In this document: positions 17,749 through 25,825 of the stretch, one piece after another
How positions within the stretch are numbered: the first letter of the stretch is position 1
How the letters are laid out: each line of letters begins with the position of its first letter
DNA from: Sulfuriferula multivorans
GTDB lineage: Bacteria; Pseudomonadota; Gammaproteobacteria; Burkholderiales; Sulfuriferulaceae
NCBI RefSeq assembly: GCF_003851125.1
Contig: NZ_BGOW01000015.1
Location: forward strand, 1-64,000
Direction of reading: 5' to 3'
Length of the DNA stretch: 64,000 bases
Notes under the pieces: model-generated
Told to the model about the DNA's origin: nothing
Database searches by the model: none
What the model saw: only the letters and a program-made list of their open reading frames with translations
Position numbers and translations under genes: made by a program

Positions 17749-19287
17749 CTACTGTTTTGCGTCCAGCCGAATGGCCGTACTTACCAATTGATGGACACCA
17801 CCCACCATGCTCATGTCGAAGCCGTAATACGGGAGCACCTTGGTGAACTGTGCCTTGCAGATCGCACAGATGGTGGCCATGAAGTTGACGCCATGGTTGT
17901 CCACAACATCCTTGAATGCATCCATGCGCGGCTGCGCACCCTTGACCCGCAGTTCCATCAGGTCGTCGGTCAACAGGCCACCGCCGCCGCCGCAACAGAA
18001 GGTGCCCTCAAGTATGGTTTCCGGAGCCATGTCGTGGAAACGGTTGGCTACCGACTTGATGATTTCCCGCGGGATAAGGAACTGCCCGCCCGGCATGTCG
18101 CCCATGCGCGAGCCCCGCGCCACGTTGCAGGAATCATGGAAAGTGATGATGCGGTGATCGTTGGCTTCCTTGTCCATCGTGATCGCACCCTGCTGCAGCA
18201 GGTCGTAAGTCACTTCGCAGATATGCGCGGGTTGCGGATAGTTGGGATCCAGCTGTTGTTGCAGCATCCTGCCGTATTTGTCGTCAGCGCCTGCGCCGAG
18301 ACCAACACCGATCAACGTATTCCAGAAACTGTAGGCGACGCGCCAGGCATGGCCGCACTCGCCCACTACAATGCGTTTGACACCCAGTTCCAGCGCCGCT
18401 TCGCGGATGCGTAGCGCCACCTTTTGCATCTGCTCGTAGTTGCCGATAAACATGCCGAAGTTGCCGGCCTCGGAGGCAAGTGAGGACAGCGTCCAGCTAA
18501 TTCCGGCAGCATGGAACACCTTGGCGTAACCGATCAGGCTTTCCACGTGCGGCTCGGAGAAGAAATCCGCGGAGGGCGTGATCAGCAGCACTTCCGCGCC
18601 CTTGACGTCGATGGGTAGTTTCACCGCAAAGCCGGTATCCTCCTCGATGTCTTCTTCCAGGCCTGTCAGGGTGTCCAATAGAGCTGGGCCGGGCAGCCCC
18701 AGATTGTTGCCGATGCGATGCACCTTGCCCAGGATCTCGTTGGTGTATTTCTGGCCGATGCCCACGCAGTCCAGTATCTCGCGGCCCGCCATGGTGATTT
18801 CGGCGGTATCGATACCATAGGGGCAGTACACCGAGCAACGGCGGCATTCGGAACACTGGTAGTAATAACGGTACCAGTCATCCAGCACTTCCCTGGTCAG
18901 ATCCTTGGCCCCTACCAGCTTGGGAAAATATTTCCCGGCAAAGGTGAAATAACGGCGATAAACCTGGCGCATCAGATCCTGGCGCGCCACCGGCATGTTC
19001 TTGGGATCACTGGTGCCGAGATAATAATGGCACTTGTCGGTGCACGCCCCGCAGTGCACGCACGCATCCATAAAAACCTGCAGCGAGCGATATTTGCCAA
19101 GCAGTTCGCCCATCCTGCCGATGGCAGTTTCCTGCCAGTTTTCCGCCAGTTCGCCCGGGAAGCCCAGTGCTTCCTGTATCTGCGCGTTCGCCGGGAAGGA
19201 TTTGACCTCCGCTGCCGCACCTTCGCGCAGCAGCGGAATGTCCGTGTAACCCTTCAGTTCAGGAACTTCGAATTTGGGTGCGGCCAC
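17749..19287 (-). CDS. dsrK: DsrK, HdrD-like iron-sulfur subunit
   Basis: 512 aa, GTG start at 19287 after ACAGGGGATCCAG. Two [4Fe-4S] motifs (CVHCGACTDKCHYY and CSECRRCSVYCPYG) are followed by CCG domains (VGECGHAW, FHDSCNVAR, GTFCCGGGGG, AICKAQ) that hold the catalytic non-cubane-type cluster in heterodisulfide-reductase relatives. It is the cytoplasmic, DsrC-oxidising/reducing subunit of DsrMKJOP. It follows dsrM by 15 bp. Confidence 0.95.
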   Translation of the reverse strand: MAAPKFEVPELKGYTDIPLLREGAAAEVKSFPANAQIQEALGFPGELAENWQETAIGRMGELLGKYRSLQVFMDACVHCGACTDKCHYYLGTSDPKNMPVARQDLMRQVYRRYFTFAGKYFPKLVGAKDLTREVLDDWYRYYYQCSECRRCSVYCPYGIDTAEITMAGREILDCVGIGQKYTNEILGKVHRIGNNLGLPGPALLDTLTGLEEDIEEDTGFAVKLPIDVKGAEVLLITPSADFFSEPHVESLIGYAKVFHAAGISWTLSSLASEAGNFGMFIGNYEQMQKVALRIREAALELGVKRIVVGECGHAWRVAYSFWNTLIGVGLGAGADDKYGRMLQQQLDPNYPQPAHICEVTYDLLQQGAITMDKEANDHRIITFHDSCNVARGSRMGDMPGGQFLIPREIIKSVANRFHDMAPETILEGTFCCGGGGGLLTDDLMELRVKGAQPRMDAFKDVVDNHGVNFMATICAICKAQFTKVLPYYGFDMSMVGGVHQLVSTAIRLDAKQ

Positions 19288-19302
19288 CTGGATCCCCTGT
19301 TC

Positions 19303-20031
19303 TTATTTCTCAAGCCGTGCAGCCCAGGAGGCCACATGGCGCGTATCCCTGGAGTTGTCGGCCTGGTTGCGAGTTGGGCTGAAAAATATGCCGGGTGCAT
19401 GCAGCAGTTTGCTGATGGGAAAAATGATCATGAGTAGTGCGACCAGGGACAGATGCGCCAGCAAGATTGGGTCGGCTGGCAGGGGTTGCCAGTCAAACAC
19501 CATGAGGCCGAGCATGAACTCCTTGAGCCCGACGATATTGGTATGCACGACAAAGCTCATGGCCATGCCGGTCAAACCGATGCCGACCAGCAGGGCGAGC
19601 ATCAGGTGGTCGGAGGGGGTGGAAATGTAACGCACCCGATCCACCAGAAAGCGCCGCGCCCACAGGCCAAGCAGGCCTGCGATCATGGCGAATGCGGCGT
19701 ATTTGCCGAAGGGCTGAATCAACACCACCCAGCCCCATACCGGCTCGGTGAAATAACGCAGGTGGCGCAGCAGCACCAGCAGCAGGCCAAAATGGAACAT
19801 CCAGCCGAAAATCCAGATCCACTTGTTGGATTTGAACAGGCTTTCGAACAACACGACTTCACGCCCCATGCGCATCACAACGCCGGTCGTGGTAGTGGGC
19901 GCGGGCATGGTGGGAATCTTCAGCGGCGCCGGGGTGCGGCTATAGATATAAATCTTATAAGCCAGTCCGCTGACCAGCAGCGCTGTCGCCAGATAAAACA
20001 GAAGCGCAAAAAAAATTGTGAGCGATGACAT
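19303..20031 (-). CDS. dsrM: DsrM, cytochrome b membrane subunit (NarI-like)
   Basis: 242 aa with about six hydrophobic helices (FFALLFYLATALLVSGLAY, WMFHFGLLLVLLRHL, LMLALLVGIGLTGMAMSF, ILLAHLSLVALLMIIF). Histidines such as FHFG, LRHL, AHLS and LLHAPG are candidates for the two b haems of the NarI family. It anchors DsrK and links it to the quinone pool. It is the first gene of the MKLJOP block, 89 bp after dsrC. Confidence 0.93.
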   Translation of the reverse strand: MSSLTIFFALLFYLATALLVSGLAYKIYIYSRTPAPLKIPTMPAPTTTTGVVMRMGREVVLFESLFKSNKWIWIFGWMFHFGLLLVLLRHLRYFTEPVWGWVVLIQPFGKYAAFAMIAGLLGLWARRFLVDRVRYISTPSDHLMLALLVGIGLTGMAMSFVVHTNIVGLKEFMLGLMVFDWQPLPADPILLAHLSLVALLMIIFPISKLLHAPGIFFSPTRNQADNSRDTRHVASWAARLEK

Positions 20032-20120
20032 GCTAGCGCTTGCCTTCCGGTCTCAAATAAACTGCAGTGCAACGGCCTCGTGAGACCGTTGCCGCTTTAC
20101 GCTGCATCAGCCGCCGTAGA

Positions 20121-20453
20121 TCAGATGCAGCCGGTGGGTTTGGGCAGGCCGGCAATCTTGCATGCCTGCTTGGCCGGACCGTACGGAAACAGCTCGTACA
20201 AGTATTTGCTGTTGCCCTTCTCCGCGCCCAACTTCTTGCCGATCGCCTTGGTCAGCACGCGCACCGCAGGAGCAATCTGGTAGTCGTTGTAGTACTCGCG
20301 CAGGAAATTGACCACTTCCCAGTGATTTTCGGTCATATCCACTTTCTCGCCCTCGGCCAGCACTTTGGCGATATCTTCGTCCCATTCGCTCAGGTTGAGC
20401 AGGTAGCCCTCTTCATCGGTCTCGTAGGTCTTGCCGTTAACTTCCAAAGCCAT
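20121..20453 (-). CDS. dsrC: DsrC, sulfur-carrying protein with both redox cysteines
   Basis: 110 aa. DsrC/TusE fold starting MALEVNGKTYETDEEGYL. The flexible C-terminal arm QACKIAGLPKPTGCI has both conserved cysteines, Cys98 and the penultimate Cys109, with ten residues between them as in true DsrC. It carries sulfur from DsrEFH and forms the trisulfide/disulfide exchanged between DsrAB and DsrK. Compare the cysteine-free paralogue at 25438-25770. Confidence 0.96.
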   Translation of the reverse strand: MALEVNGKTYETDEEGYLLNLSEWDEDIAKVLAEGEKVDMTENHWEVVNFLREYYNDYQIAPAVRVLTKAIGKKLGAEKGNSKYLYELFPYGPAKQACKIAGLPKPTGCI

Positions 20454-20483
20454 GATATGTAACCTCTCTAATTTAAAATCCGT

Positions 20484-20789
20484 TTACAACCAGGATTGCA
20501 CGTTGCTGTGCTCAACCACCAAATCGACGAAACCGCCATAGTCCACCATTTTCACGCCTTCCAGCACCCGGTCCTGGATGCCGCGAGCCTCCACGTCAGG
20601 CCATAGCGCATACACCTGGATGTCGCCCATGACATCGTGGACGGCATTCCCCGCAACGCTGTTTTTTGTTGCCGCATAAACCCCATCTTCGATCAACAGC
20701 AGCGCGCCACCACCGCCCTTGCACACAACGCGCAGGCAACTGGCGAGCGTGGTGTTTTCGAATGGAGATTTGTTCACGATGTGCAGCAT
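20484..20789 (-). CDS. dsrH: DsrH, sulfur relay subunit
   Basis: 101 aa, TusB/DsrH family: MLHIVNKSPFENTTLASCLRV, with Cys18 at the family position, GGGALLLIEDGVYAA, and the terminal VQSW. It forms the DsrE2F2H2 hexamer with DsrE and DsrF, which passes sulfur to DsrC. It is 11 bp after dsrF. Confidence 0.94.
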   Translation of the reverse strand: MLHIVNKSPFENTTLASCLRVVCKGGGGALLLIEDGVYAATKNSVAGNAVHDVMGDIQVYALWPDVEARGIQDRVLEGVKMVDYGGFVDLVVEHSNVQSWL

Positions 20790-20800
20790 TCGTTTTCCCC

Positions 20801-21205
20801 TTAAAAACCAATAACCACGTCCTGAGTTTTCATCAGGTCGCCCATTGCGGCAGAGGACAGCACTTCCACCGGTACCAGCAGGTCGTCCGCGTTCAAGCCA
20901 CGCATCTCCAGCGACTCGCGTTCCACATACAGCTTCTCGATGTCGTAACCTTCCAGCGCCCGGTAGGTGGGTGAGAAGTTTTTCACAGCGAGGGCTTTGG
21001 TATGCTGCCCCTTGACCAGCTGGTACACACCGTCATCCAGAAAAGCCATGCTCACGTCCTGATCGAAAGCCGCGCTGATCAGCACCACTTCCAGCCCTTC
21101 CAGCGCGTAAATCGTTCCGTAAGGCGCCTTGCGGTTGACGAACATGAATTTCTTTACGATGCCGGAGCCCTCGTCATCCTCGATACCGCCTGTTGTCTCG
21201 TTCAT
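20801..21205 (-). CDS. dsrF: DsrF, sulfur relay subunit
   Basis: 134 aa from the ATG at 21205 (MNETTGGIEDDEG), preceded by GAGGAGGGTG; the frame is open upstream but overlaps dsrE. TusC/DsrF family: KKFMFVNRKAPYG, ALEGLEVVLISAAFDQDVSMAFLDDGVYQL and the TQDVVIGF end. It contains no cysteine, in line with DsrF being a structural partner in the hexamer. Confidence 0.93.
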   Translation of the reverse strand: MNETTGGIEDDEGSGIVKKFMFVNRKAPYGTIYALEGLEVVLISAAFDQDVSMAFLDDGVYQLVKGQHTKALAVKNFSPTYRALEGYDIEKLYVERESLEMRGLNADDLLVPVEVLSSAAMGDLMKTQDVVIGF

Positions 21206-21221
21206 CACACCCTCCTCTTGC

Positions 21222-21581
21222 TCAATCACCAAATACCACCAGCCGATCGGCCTGGATGCCGGCCTCGACCAGTTGACCCAGACCGGAAATGCGAAAACCG
21301 GGCGCCAGATTCTCGTCGCAGATACCGCGACGCAGGGCAGCGGCAACGCACACCACCAGATCGATGCCGTGCTCTTCCGCCAGCTTGGACCAGCGCGCAA
21401 CAACGTTACGATCATCCTGCGGCGGCTCGGTCAGCCGGGTGGCATTGTTGACGCCGTCGTGATAGAAAAAAACCCGGTAGATTTGATGACCCTTTTCCAA
21501 TGTCGCCTTGGCAAACTGATATGCGCTATCCGTGGCCTGGTGGGTGTAGGGGCCTTCGTTGACCATGATTCCGAATTTCAT
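21222..21581 (-). CDS. dsrE: DsrE, sulfur-transferring subunit
   Basis: 119 aa. MKFGIMVNEGPYTHQ and GHQIYRVFFYHDGVNNA are typical, and the catalytic cysteine in IDLVVCVAAALRRG is residue 78, exactly the number known for Allochromatium DsrE. It receives persulfide sulfur (from rhodanese/TusA-type donors) and passes it to DsrC. First of the dsrEFH trio, 69 bp after dsrB. Confidence 0.95.
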   Translation of the reverse strand: MKFGIMVNEGPYTHQATDSAYQFAKATLEKGHQIYRVFFYHDGVNNATRLTEPPQDDRNVVARWSKLAEEHGIDLVVCVAAALRRGICDENLAPGFRISGLGQLVEAGIQADRLVVFGD

Positions 21582-21650
21582 ACCTTCAATCCCTTTTTTA
21601 TGGCACGGTCACAGCCGGCCTTGCGCACTGCAGGAACGGCTCAAAAGCAA

Positions 21651-22721
21651 CTAAAAACGGATATGCGCAGAGGCGTTCAGCGTCGACCGCGAGCCACGCC
21701 AATCGTCAATGTGGTACTTGGTGAAAGGCAGACCGGTTTTCTCAAAGAAGCGCGGCCAGCCGATGCGCTCGATCCAGTCCGCCATACGCTCCCAGGGCTG
21801 CGCATCCGCCTTGTACACGGACAGAATGTTCTTGACCACAGCGGCCACTTCCGGCCAGCGCGGCGCGTTGTTGGGCAAGCCGGAAGCCACCAGCTTGTGG
21901 AAAGTGGGGCGAGAACGCGCGTTGGAGTTCTTGCCGCCGACCCAGATCGCAATCTTGGAATGCTCCGGATCGTTGATCTGCATCGGTGGGCAGGGAGGGT
22001 AGCAGGCGCCGCAGCAAACACATTTTTTCTCGTCCACTTCCAGGGAAGGTTTGCCGTTCACCAGCGCCGGACGAATCGCCGCCACCGGGCAACGCGCCAC
22101 CACGGTAGGGCGCTCGCACACGTTCGCAACCAGATCATGGTTGATCTTGGGCGGCTTGGTGTGCTGCATGATAATCGCGATGTCGGCCTGGCCGCCGCAG
22201 TTGATCTCGCAGCAGGAGGTGGACATCTTGACCCGGTTGGGCATCTCGCATTTGATGAACTCGTCGTAGAGTTCGTCCATCAATGCCTTTACCACGCCGG
22301 AAGCATCGGTGCCGGGGATGTCGCAGTGCAGGAAACCCTGGGTGTGGGCAATCATGGAAACCGAGTTGGCGGTACCGCCGATCGGAAAACCATGATCATT
22401 CAGCGCCTTGATCAGGGGTTCCACTTTGCTCTCGTCGGCAACCATGTATTCGATGTTGCTGCGCGCGGTAAAGCGTACGTGTCCGTCGGCGAATTGGTCG
22501 GCAATGTCACACAACGTGCGGATGGTGTAGACATCCATCTGGCGCTGGGTGCCCGCCTTGACTGTCCAGATTTCATCGCCGCTTTCAGCGCGGTGGCGCA
22601 GGACACCGGGTTTCGGATGATCATGGTAAGCCCACTTGCCATAGTTTTTGACCATGACCGGGTGCATGTAGGGCATCGGATCCGGAACGCCGCTCTCAAT
22701 GGGTGAACGCATTTCAGCCAT
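21651..22721 (-). CDS. dsrB: reverse dissimilatory sulfite reductase, beta subunit
   Basis: 356 aa. Sirohaem/[4Fe-4S] region TSCCEINCGGQADIAI and an inserted ferredoxin domain (KKCVCCGACYPPCPPM together with RCPVAAIRP). The ferredoxin domain joins DsrAB to its electron partner. It follows dsrA by 50 bp after a GGAGAT ribosome site. Confidence 0.96.
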   Translation of the reverse strand: MAEMRSPIESGVPDPMPYMHPVMVKNYGKWAYHDHPKPGVLRHRAESGDEIWTVKAGTQRQMDVYTIRTLCDIADQFADGHVRFTARSNIEYMVADESKVEPLIKALNDHGFPIGGTANSVSMIAHTQGFLHCDIPGTDASGVVKALMDELYDEFIKCEMPNRVKMSTSCCEINCGGQADIAIIMQHTKPPKINHDLVANVCERPTVVARCPVAAIRPALVNGKPSLEVDEKKCVCCGACYPPCPPMQINDPEHSKIAIWVGGKNSNARSRPTFHKLVASGLPNNAPRWPEVAAVVKNILSVYKADAQPWERMADWIERIGWPRFFEKTGLPFTKYHIDDWRGSRSTLNASAHIRF

Positions 22722-22771
22722 AATTTCTTATCTCCAGATAGAAAACTTGTTCAGCGCTTAATGAAGCGGCA

Positions 22772-24073
22772 TTAACCGGCAATTTTTCTCTTGTGTTCTG
22801 CCGCCTTCTCGACTTCTTCGTCCCAGCCATCCGTGCGTACATAGGGATTGCTGCGCGGCTCCAGAACCATGTTCGCGTCAATATCAATACCGACGCCTTC
22901 CAGGAAGTTGACCAGGCCGATGCGATCGATCATCTCGCCGGTGCGTTCATGCTCCAGCGCGTTTTCGGCAAAGAAGTCGATAATGCTGCGCGACAGAGTG
23001 GCCAGCGCTTCAAAGTCTTCATCGGATTCCAGCTTCATGAACGGAACCACCATCGTGCCCATGGTGGCGCCGATCTTCAGCACGCTCTTGCCGCCCACCA
23101 GGATGCTCACACCTTTATCGGTGCCGGGAAGCAGCGCACCCGGCATGACGTTCAGGCAATGCATGCAGCGCACGCAATTGTGGTTGTCGATTTGCAGGGA
23201 CTGGGTGTCGGTGACGGCCACGCTGGAGATACCGTCGGCCCGGGAAACGTTGGCGGTATTTTTCAGGGACAAGGCCTTGGTCGGACAACGGCTGATCACG
23301 TCGTTAACCAGTTTTTCCATGCCGTGTTTGGCCATGTAATCCTTGGCCAGCGCCTCGTTGACACGGATGCTGTCGCGCCAGGTACCGATTACCGCCATGT
23401 CGGAACGCTGAATGGCGTTCACGCAATCATTGCCGCAGCCCGAGAATTTGAATTTGAATTTATACGGCAACGCGGGACGATGCATGTCATCAATATTGTC
23501 ATTGATGATGGTCCGCAATGCTTTTGCCTCGTCGAAGTTGGACATTTCACAACGGGCTGCACCCACACAGGACATGGAGGTGCGCAGGGCAGGACCGGCG
23601 CCGCCCATGTCGAAGCCCATTTCGTTCAGCTCGTCGAAGGCGGGCTGGACGTTTGCAGTGGAGACACCCTGGAACATAATGTCGCCGCTTTGGCCATGCA
23701 GGGCAATCAGCCCGGAACCATGTTTTTCCCACAGATCGCAGAGCTTGCGCAGGATCTCGGTGTTGTAGTGCATGCCGGCCGGCGGCTGGATACGCAGGGT
23801 GTGAAATTCAGCGGCAGCTGGATAGATGGGCTTTCCTTGATCGTCCTTCAACTCGCTAAAACGCGGGATCACACCACCACCGTAGCCGAACACACCCACG
23901 GTACCGCCCTTCCAGTAACCTTTCCTGGTCTGGTAGGAGGTTTCCAGCTGACCCATCAGGTCAACCATCATGTCGTTGTCCTTGGCCAGACGCTTCAGCC
24001 CGGTTACAAAGCTGGGCCACGGTCCGCTCTCGAGTTGGTCAAGCATCGGCGTGTCGTACATCTTCTTGGTCAT
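22772..24073 (-). CDS. dsrA: reverse dissimilatory sulfite reductase, alpha subunit
   Basis: 433 aa from the ATG at 24073 (MTKKMYDTPMLDQLES), preceded by AAGGGAGTGG; an in-frame ATG at 24088 is less likely. Catalytic sirohaem-[4Fe-4S] ligands are in CVGAARC (Cx5C) and CGNDC (Cx3C). Ferredoxin insertion: ISRCPTKAL and NHNCVRCMHCLNVMPGA. It catalyses oxidation of DsrC-bound or sirohaem-bound sulfide sulfur to sulfite in the cytoplasm. First gene of the operon; divergent from the Cas6-like operon. Confidence 0.97.
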   Translation of the reverse strand: MTKKMYDTPMLDQLESGPWPSFVTGLKRLAKDNDMMVDLMGQLETSYQTRKGYWKGGTVGVFGYGGGVIPRFSELKDDQGKPIYPAAAEFHTLRIQPPAGMHYNTEILRKLCDLWEKHGSGLIALHGQSGDIMFQGVSTANVQPAFDELNEMGFDMGGAGPALRTSMSCVGAARCEMSNFDEAKALRTIINDNIDDMHRPALPYKFKFKFSGCGNDCVNAIQRSDMAVIGTWRDSIRVNEALAKDYMAKHGMEKLVNDVISRCPTKALSLKNTANVSRADGISSVAVTDTQSLQIDNHNCVRCMHCLNVMPGALLPGTDKGVSILVGGKSVLKIGATMGTMVVPFMKLESDEDFEALATLSRSIIDFFAENALEHERTGEMIDRIGLVNFLEGVGIDIDANMVLEPRSNPYVRTDGWDEEVEKAAEHKRKIAG

Positions 24074-24333
24074 AGCCACTCCCTTCATTCCACCAGTAAG
24101 TAGTTGCCGGTTTGTCCAAATTCCATGGTTGAACTTATGATCAACCGATCAATCTATTCAACCAGACTGCACTAGTCGTTAACCTGACCCTTCCTGCCGT
24201 GCTCAAAGGCCACGTAGTCCATGACCGCTGATGCGGTCGCCGGAAACTGATACTCGGCGCAATGTCACTGAAAGTTCATGTATGTTCCTCCTTCAAAAAC
24301 GCCAATTCCATAAACTTGATTGGTAGTACACAC

Positions 24334-24349
24334 CTAACCATTCGGGTAG
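24334..24349. promoter_or_regulatory. NarL-like palindrome in the dsr divergent regulatory region
   Basis: The 435-bp space 24074-24508 separates dsrA from the divergent Cas6-like operon and must hold both promoters. CTAACC-ATTC-GGGTAG at 24334-24349 is an imperfect inverted repeat of the size and type bound by NarL/FixJ regulators. The flanks share a short direct repeat, GGTAGTACAC at 24322 and GGTAGTGCAC at 24345. Near 24139-24152, GATCAACCGATCAA is a tandem of FNR half-site-like hexamers, but not a proper FNR box. Assignments are by eye. Confidence 0.35.
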
Positions 24350-24508
24350 TGCACCCCCCCCTTTTGGGCTAGTTTCTTGTGCTGGCGACAATGAGAGACT
24401 TTGCTCAGGATGAAGCAATGAGGCCGATTACAATCCTGTCGAGCCCGGGTAGCCCAGGTGCCTTTAAGAAATGCGGCTTTCCTGCTCCACGCTCATTGGG
24501 GACAAAAA

Positions 24509-24754
24509 TTGGACGCGATTGAAATCAGAACGCTGCATACATTGCTGGCCTCGCCCTACCGGCAGCAAATCGAGCTTCAGCACGTACTGCACCAGGCCGA
24601 TTACGTGACGCTGCGGGTAAGGATTCGCGAGCAGAAACGTTTTACCATTTTCGATATAGACGAACCCACCGCCAGGGCGTGGGGGTTGGCCATGCTGGAA
24701 TGGGCGGACACCCTTGCCCAGTCCGGGCAGGTCAAAGCAGGAGAAGGAAAATAG
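24509..24754 (+). CDS. small conserved-looking protein, unknown function
   Basis: 81 aa from a TTG at 24509 with TTGGGGA upstream; a GTG at 24458 would add 17 residues. Sequence features: IEIRTLHTLLASPYRQQIELQHVLHQADYVTLRVRIREQKRFTIFDID, a small alpha/beta-looking domain without signal or membrane helix. It is the first gene of the operon divergent from dsrA and ends 26 bp before the Cas6-like gene. I do not recognise a family with certainty. Confidence 0.6.
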   Translation: MDAIEIRTLHTLLASPYRQQIELQHVLHQADYVTLRVRIREQKRFTIFDIDEPTARAWGLAMLEWADTLAQSGQVKAGEGK

Positions 24755-24780
24755 GCTGGCTCAACGACGATCACGCGGAG

Positions 24781-25407
24781 ATGTCGGAAATCGGCATCGC
24801 CGCGATGTCCGATGCGCATCTGGAATTGCGCGGCCCGCACATACCGGCGGATCACGGCTATCTGCTGTTTCGGGAACTGCTGCGCTGGTTGCCCTGGATC
24901 GAGGATGAGCCCTTGCTGGGCATTCATCCTGTGCATGGCGCCGACAGCGGCGCCGGCGAACTGATGCTGAACCGGCGTACCAAACTGGTGGTGCGCTGCC
25001 CGGCCGGCCGTCTGGATGAATTAACAAAACTTAACGGGCGCACCATCCACCTGGAGCAACAGGAACTGGTCATTGGCGCCTGCAAGATCAAGCCGCTGAG
25101 CAGGTACACGCCCTTGTATGCCCATTGCGTGGTCACCGGCAGCACAGATGAAAAAGAATTCACGCTCGACATCATGCGCATGCTGAGCCAGATGGGCATT
25201 GACAGCCGTTTCATTTGCGGCAGACGCCAGCAGGTTTTTGACGGCCGCGATACCGTTTCCGGCTATAGCCTGCTGCTGCACAACCTGCCATTGAAACATG
25301 CCATCCATATGCAGCAGCAGGGTCTGGGAGCGCACCGCAAGCTCGGGTGCGGCATCTTTATCCCGCATAAATCCATTGCCGCCGTCGGCGCAATAGGCTC
25401 GGTTTAA
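24781..25407 (+). CDS. Cas6/Cmx6-like RAMP-fold protein without CRISPR array
   Basis: 208 aa from the ATG at 24781 (MSEIGIAAMSDAHLELRG); the ribosome site CGCGGAG is close to the start, and the ATG at 24805 is an alternative. It follows the Cas6/Cmx6 plan known from type I-MYXAN systems: an N-terminal strand with IPADHGYLLFRELLRWLP (His25, Tyr27), LGIHPVHG, LVVRCPAGRLDELTKLNGRTI, FTLDIMRMLSQMGID, and the C-terminal glycine-rich RAMP loop GLGAHRKLGCGIFIPHKS (residues 181-198). Cas6 proteins cut CRISPR precursor RNA, but no repeat array, cas1/2 or effector genes are in the window. It sits in an operon with sulfur genes, so it has probably been recruited to a different RNA-binding or RNA-cutting task. 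The family call rests on motif comparison from memory. Confidence 0.78.
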   Translation: MSEIGIAAMSDAHLELRGPHIPADHGYLLFRELLRWLPWIEDEPLLGIHPVHGADSGAGELMLNRRTKLVVRCPAGRLDELTKLNGRTIHLEQQELVIGACKIKPLSRYTPLYAHCVVTGSTDEKEFTLDIMRMLSQMGIDSRFICGRRQQVFDGRDTVSGYSLLLHNLPLKHAIHMQQQGLGAHRKLGCGIFIPHKSIAAVGAIGSV

Positions 25408-25437
25408 TCGCCAATCCGTTAACGACAGGAGGAAAAA

Positions 25438-25770
25438 ATGAGCTACACCTACAACGGCCAGGAACTGGAAGTCGATGATGAAAAATTCCTGCTGGAACCG
25501 GTTTATGACGATGAAATCGTGCCCGTCATCGCCGGCGCGGAAAATATCGACCTGACCGACGAACACTGGTTCGTGGTGCGTTACCTGCGCGAGAAATTCC
25601 GTGAGGACGGCCATACGCCGAATTTCCGCAACATGGTCAAGGATCTCGAGGAAAACCATCCCGGTCCGGACTGGAAAAAGCATCTGTACACCCTGTTTCC
25701 CAACCAGCCTGCCCGCCAGGCGGCGCGGGTAGCCGGCCTGACCAAGCCGTTCGGGAAAGGCGGCTACTGA
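25438..25770 (+). CDS. DsrC-family paralogue lacking both redox cysteines (RspA type)
   Basis: 110 aa, preceded by ACAGGAGGAAAAA. Clear DsrC/TusE fold (MSYTYNGQELEVDDEKFLLEP, LTDEHWFVVRYLREKF), but the C-terminal arm reads QAARVAGLTKPFGKGGY: Ala replaces the first cysteine and the second is gone. It therefore cannot carry sulfur by the known mechanism. Cysteine-free members of the family have been called RspA and are suspected to be regulatory. It lies 30 bp after the Cas6-like gene and 55 bp before the sulfurtransferase. Confidence 0.88.
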   Translation: MSYTYNGQELEVDDEKFLLEPVYDDEIVPVIAGAENIDLTDEHWFVVRYLREKFREDGHTPNFRNMVKDLEENHPGPDWKKHLYTLFPNQPARQAARVAGLTKPFGKGGY

Positions 25771-25825
25771 TAGCGCCCAATATGAACATGGCCGACCGAT
25801 TCCGTTACCATCCCGCCCTGCGGCC

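Noticed and set aside
22793-24103. 436-codon plus-strand frame opposite dsrA
   Set aside because: Antisense shadow of dsrA; it also covers the dsrA start, and its translation has no motif.
24139-24152. GATCAACCGATCAA as an FNR site for dsrA
   Set aside because: It is a direct repeat of half-site-like hexamers, not the TTGAT-N4-ATCAA inverted arrangement.
24074-25410. CRISPR array near the Cas6-like gene
   Set aside because: Searched by eye across the dsr-divergent region and the rest of the window; no regularly spaced repeats of 24-40 bp. The 8-bp tandem at 28532 is too short and has no spacers.
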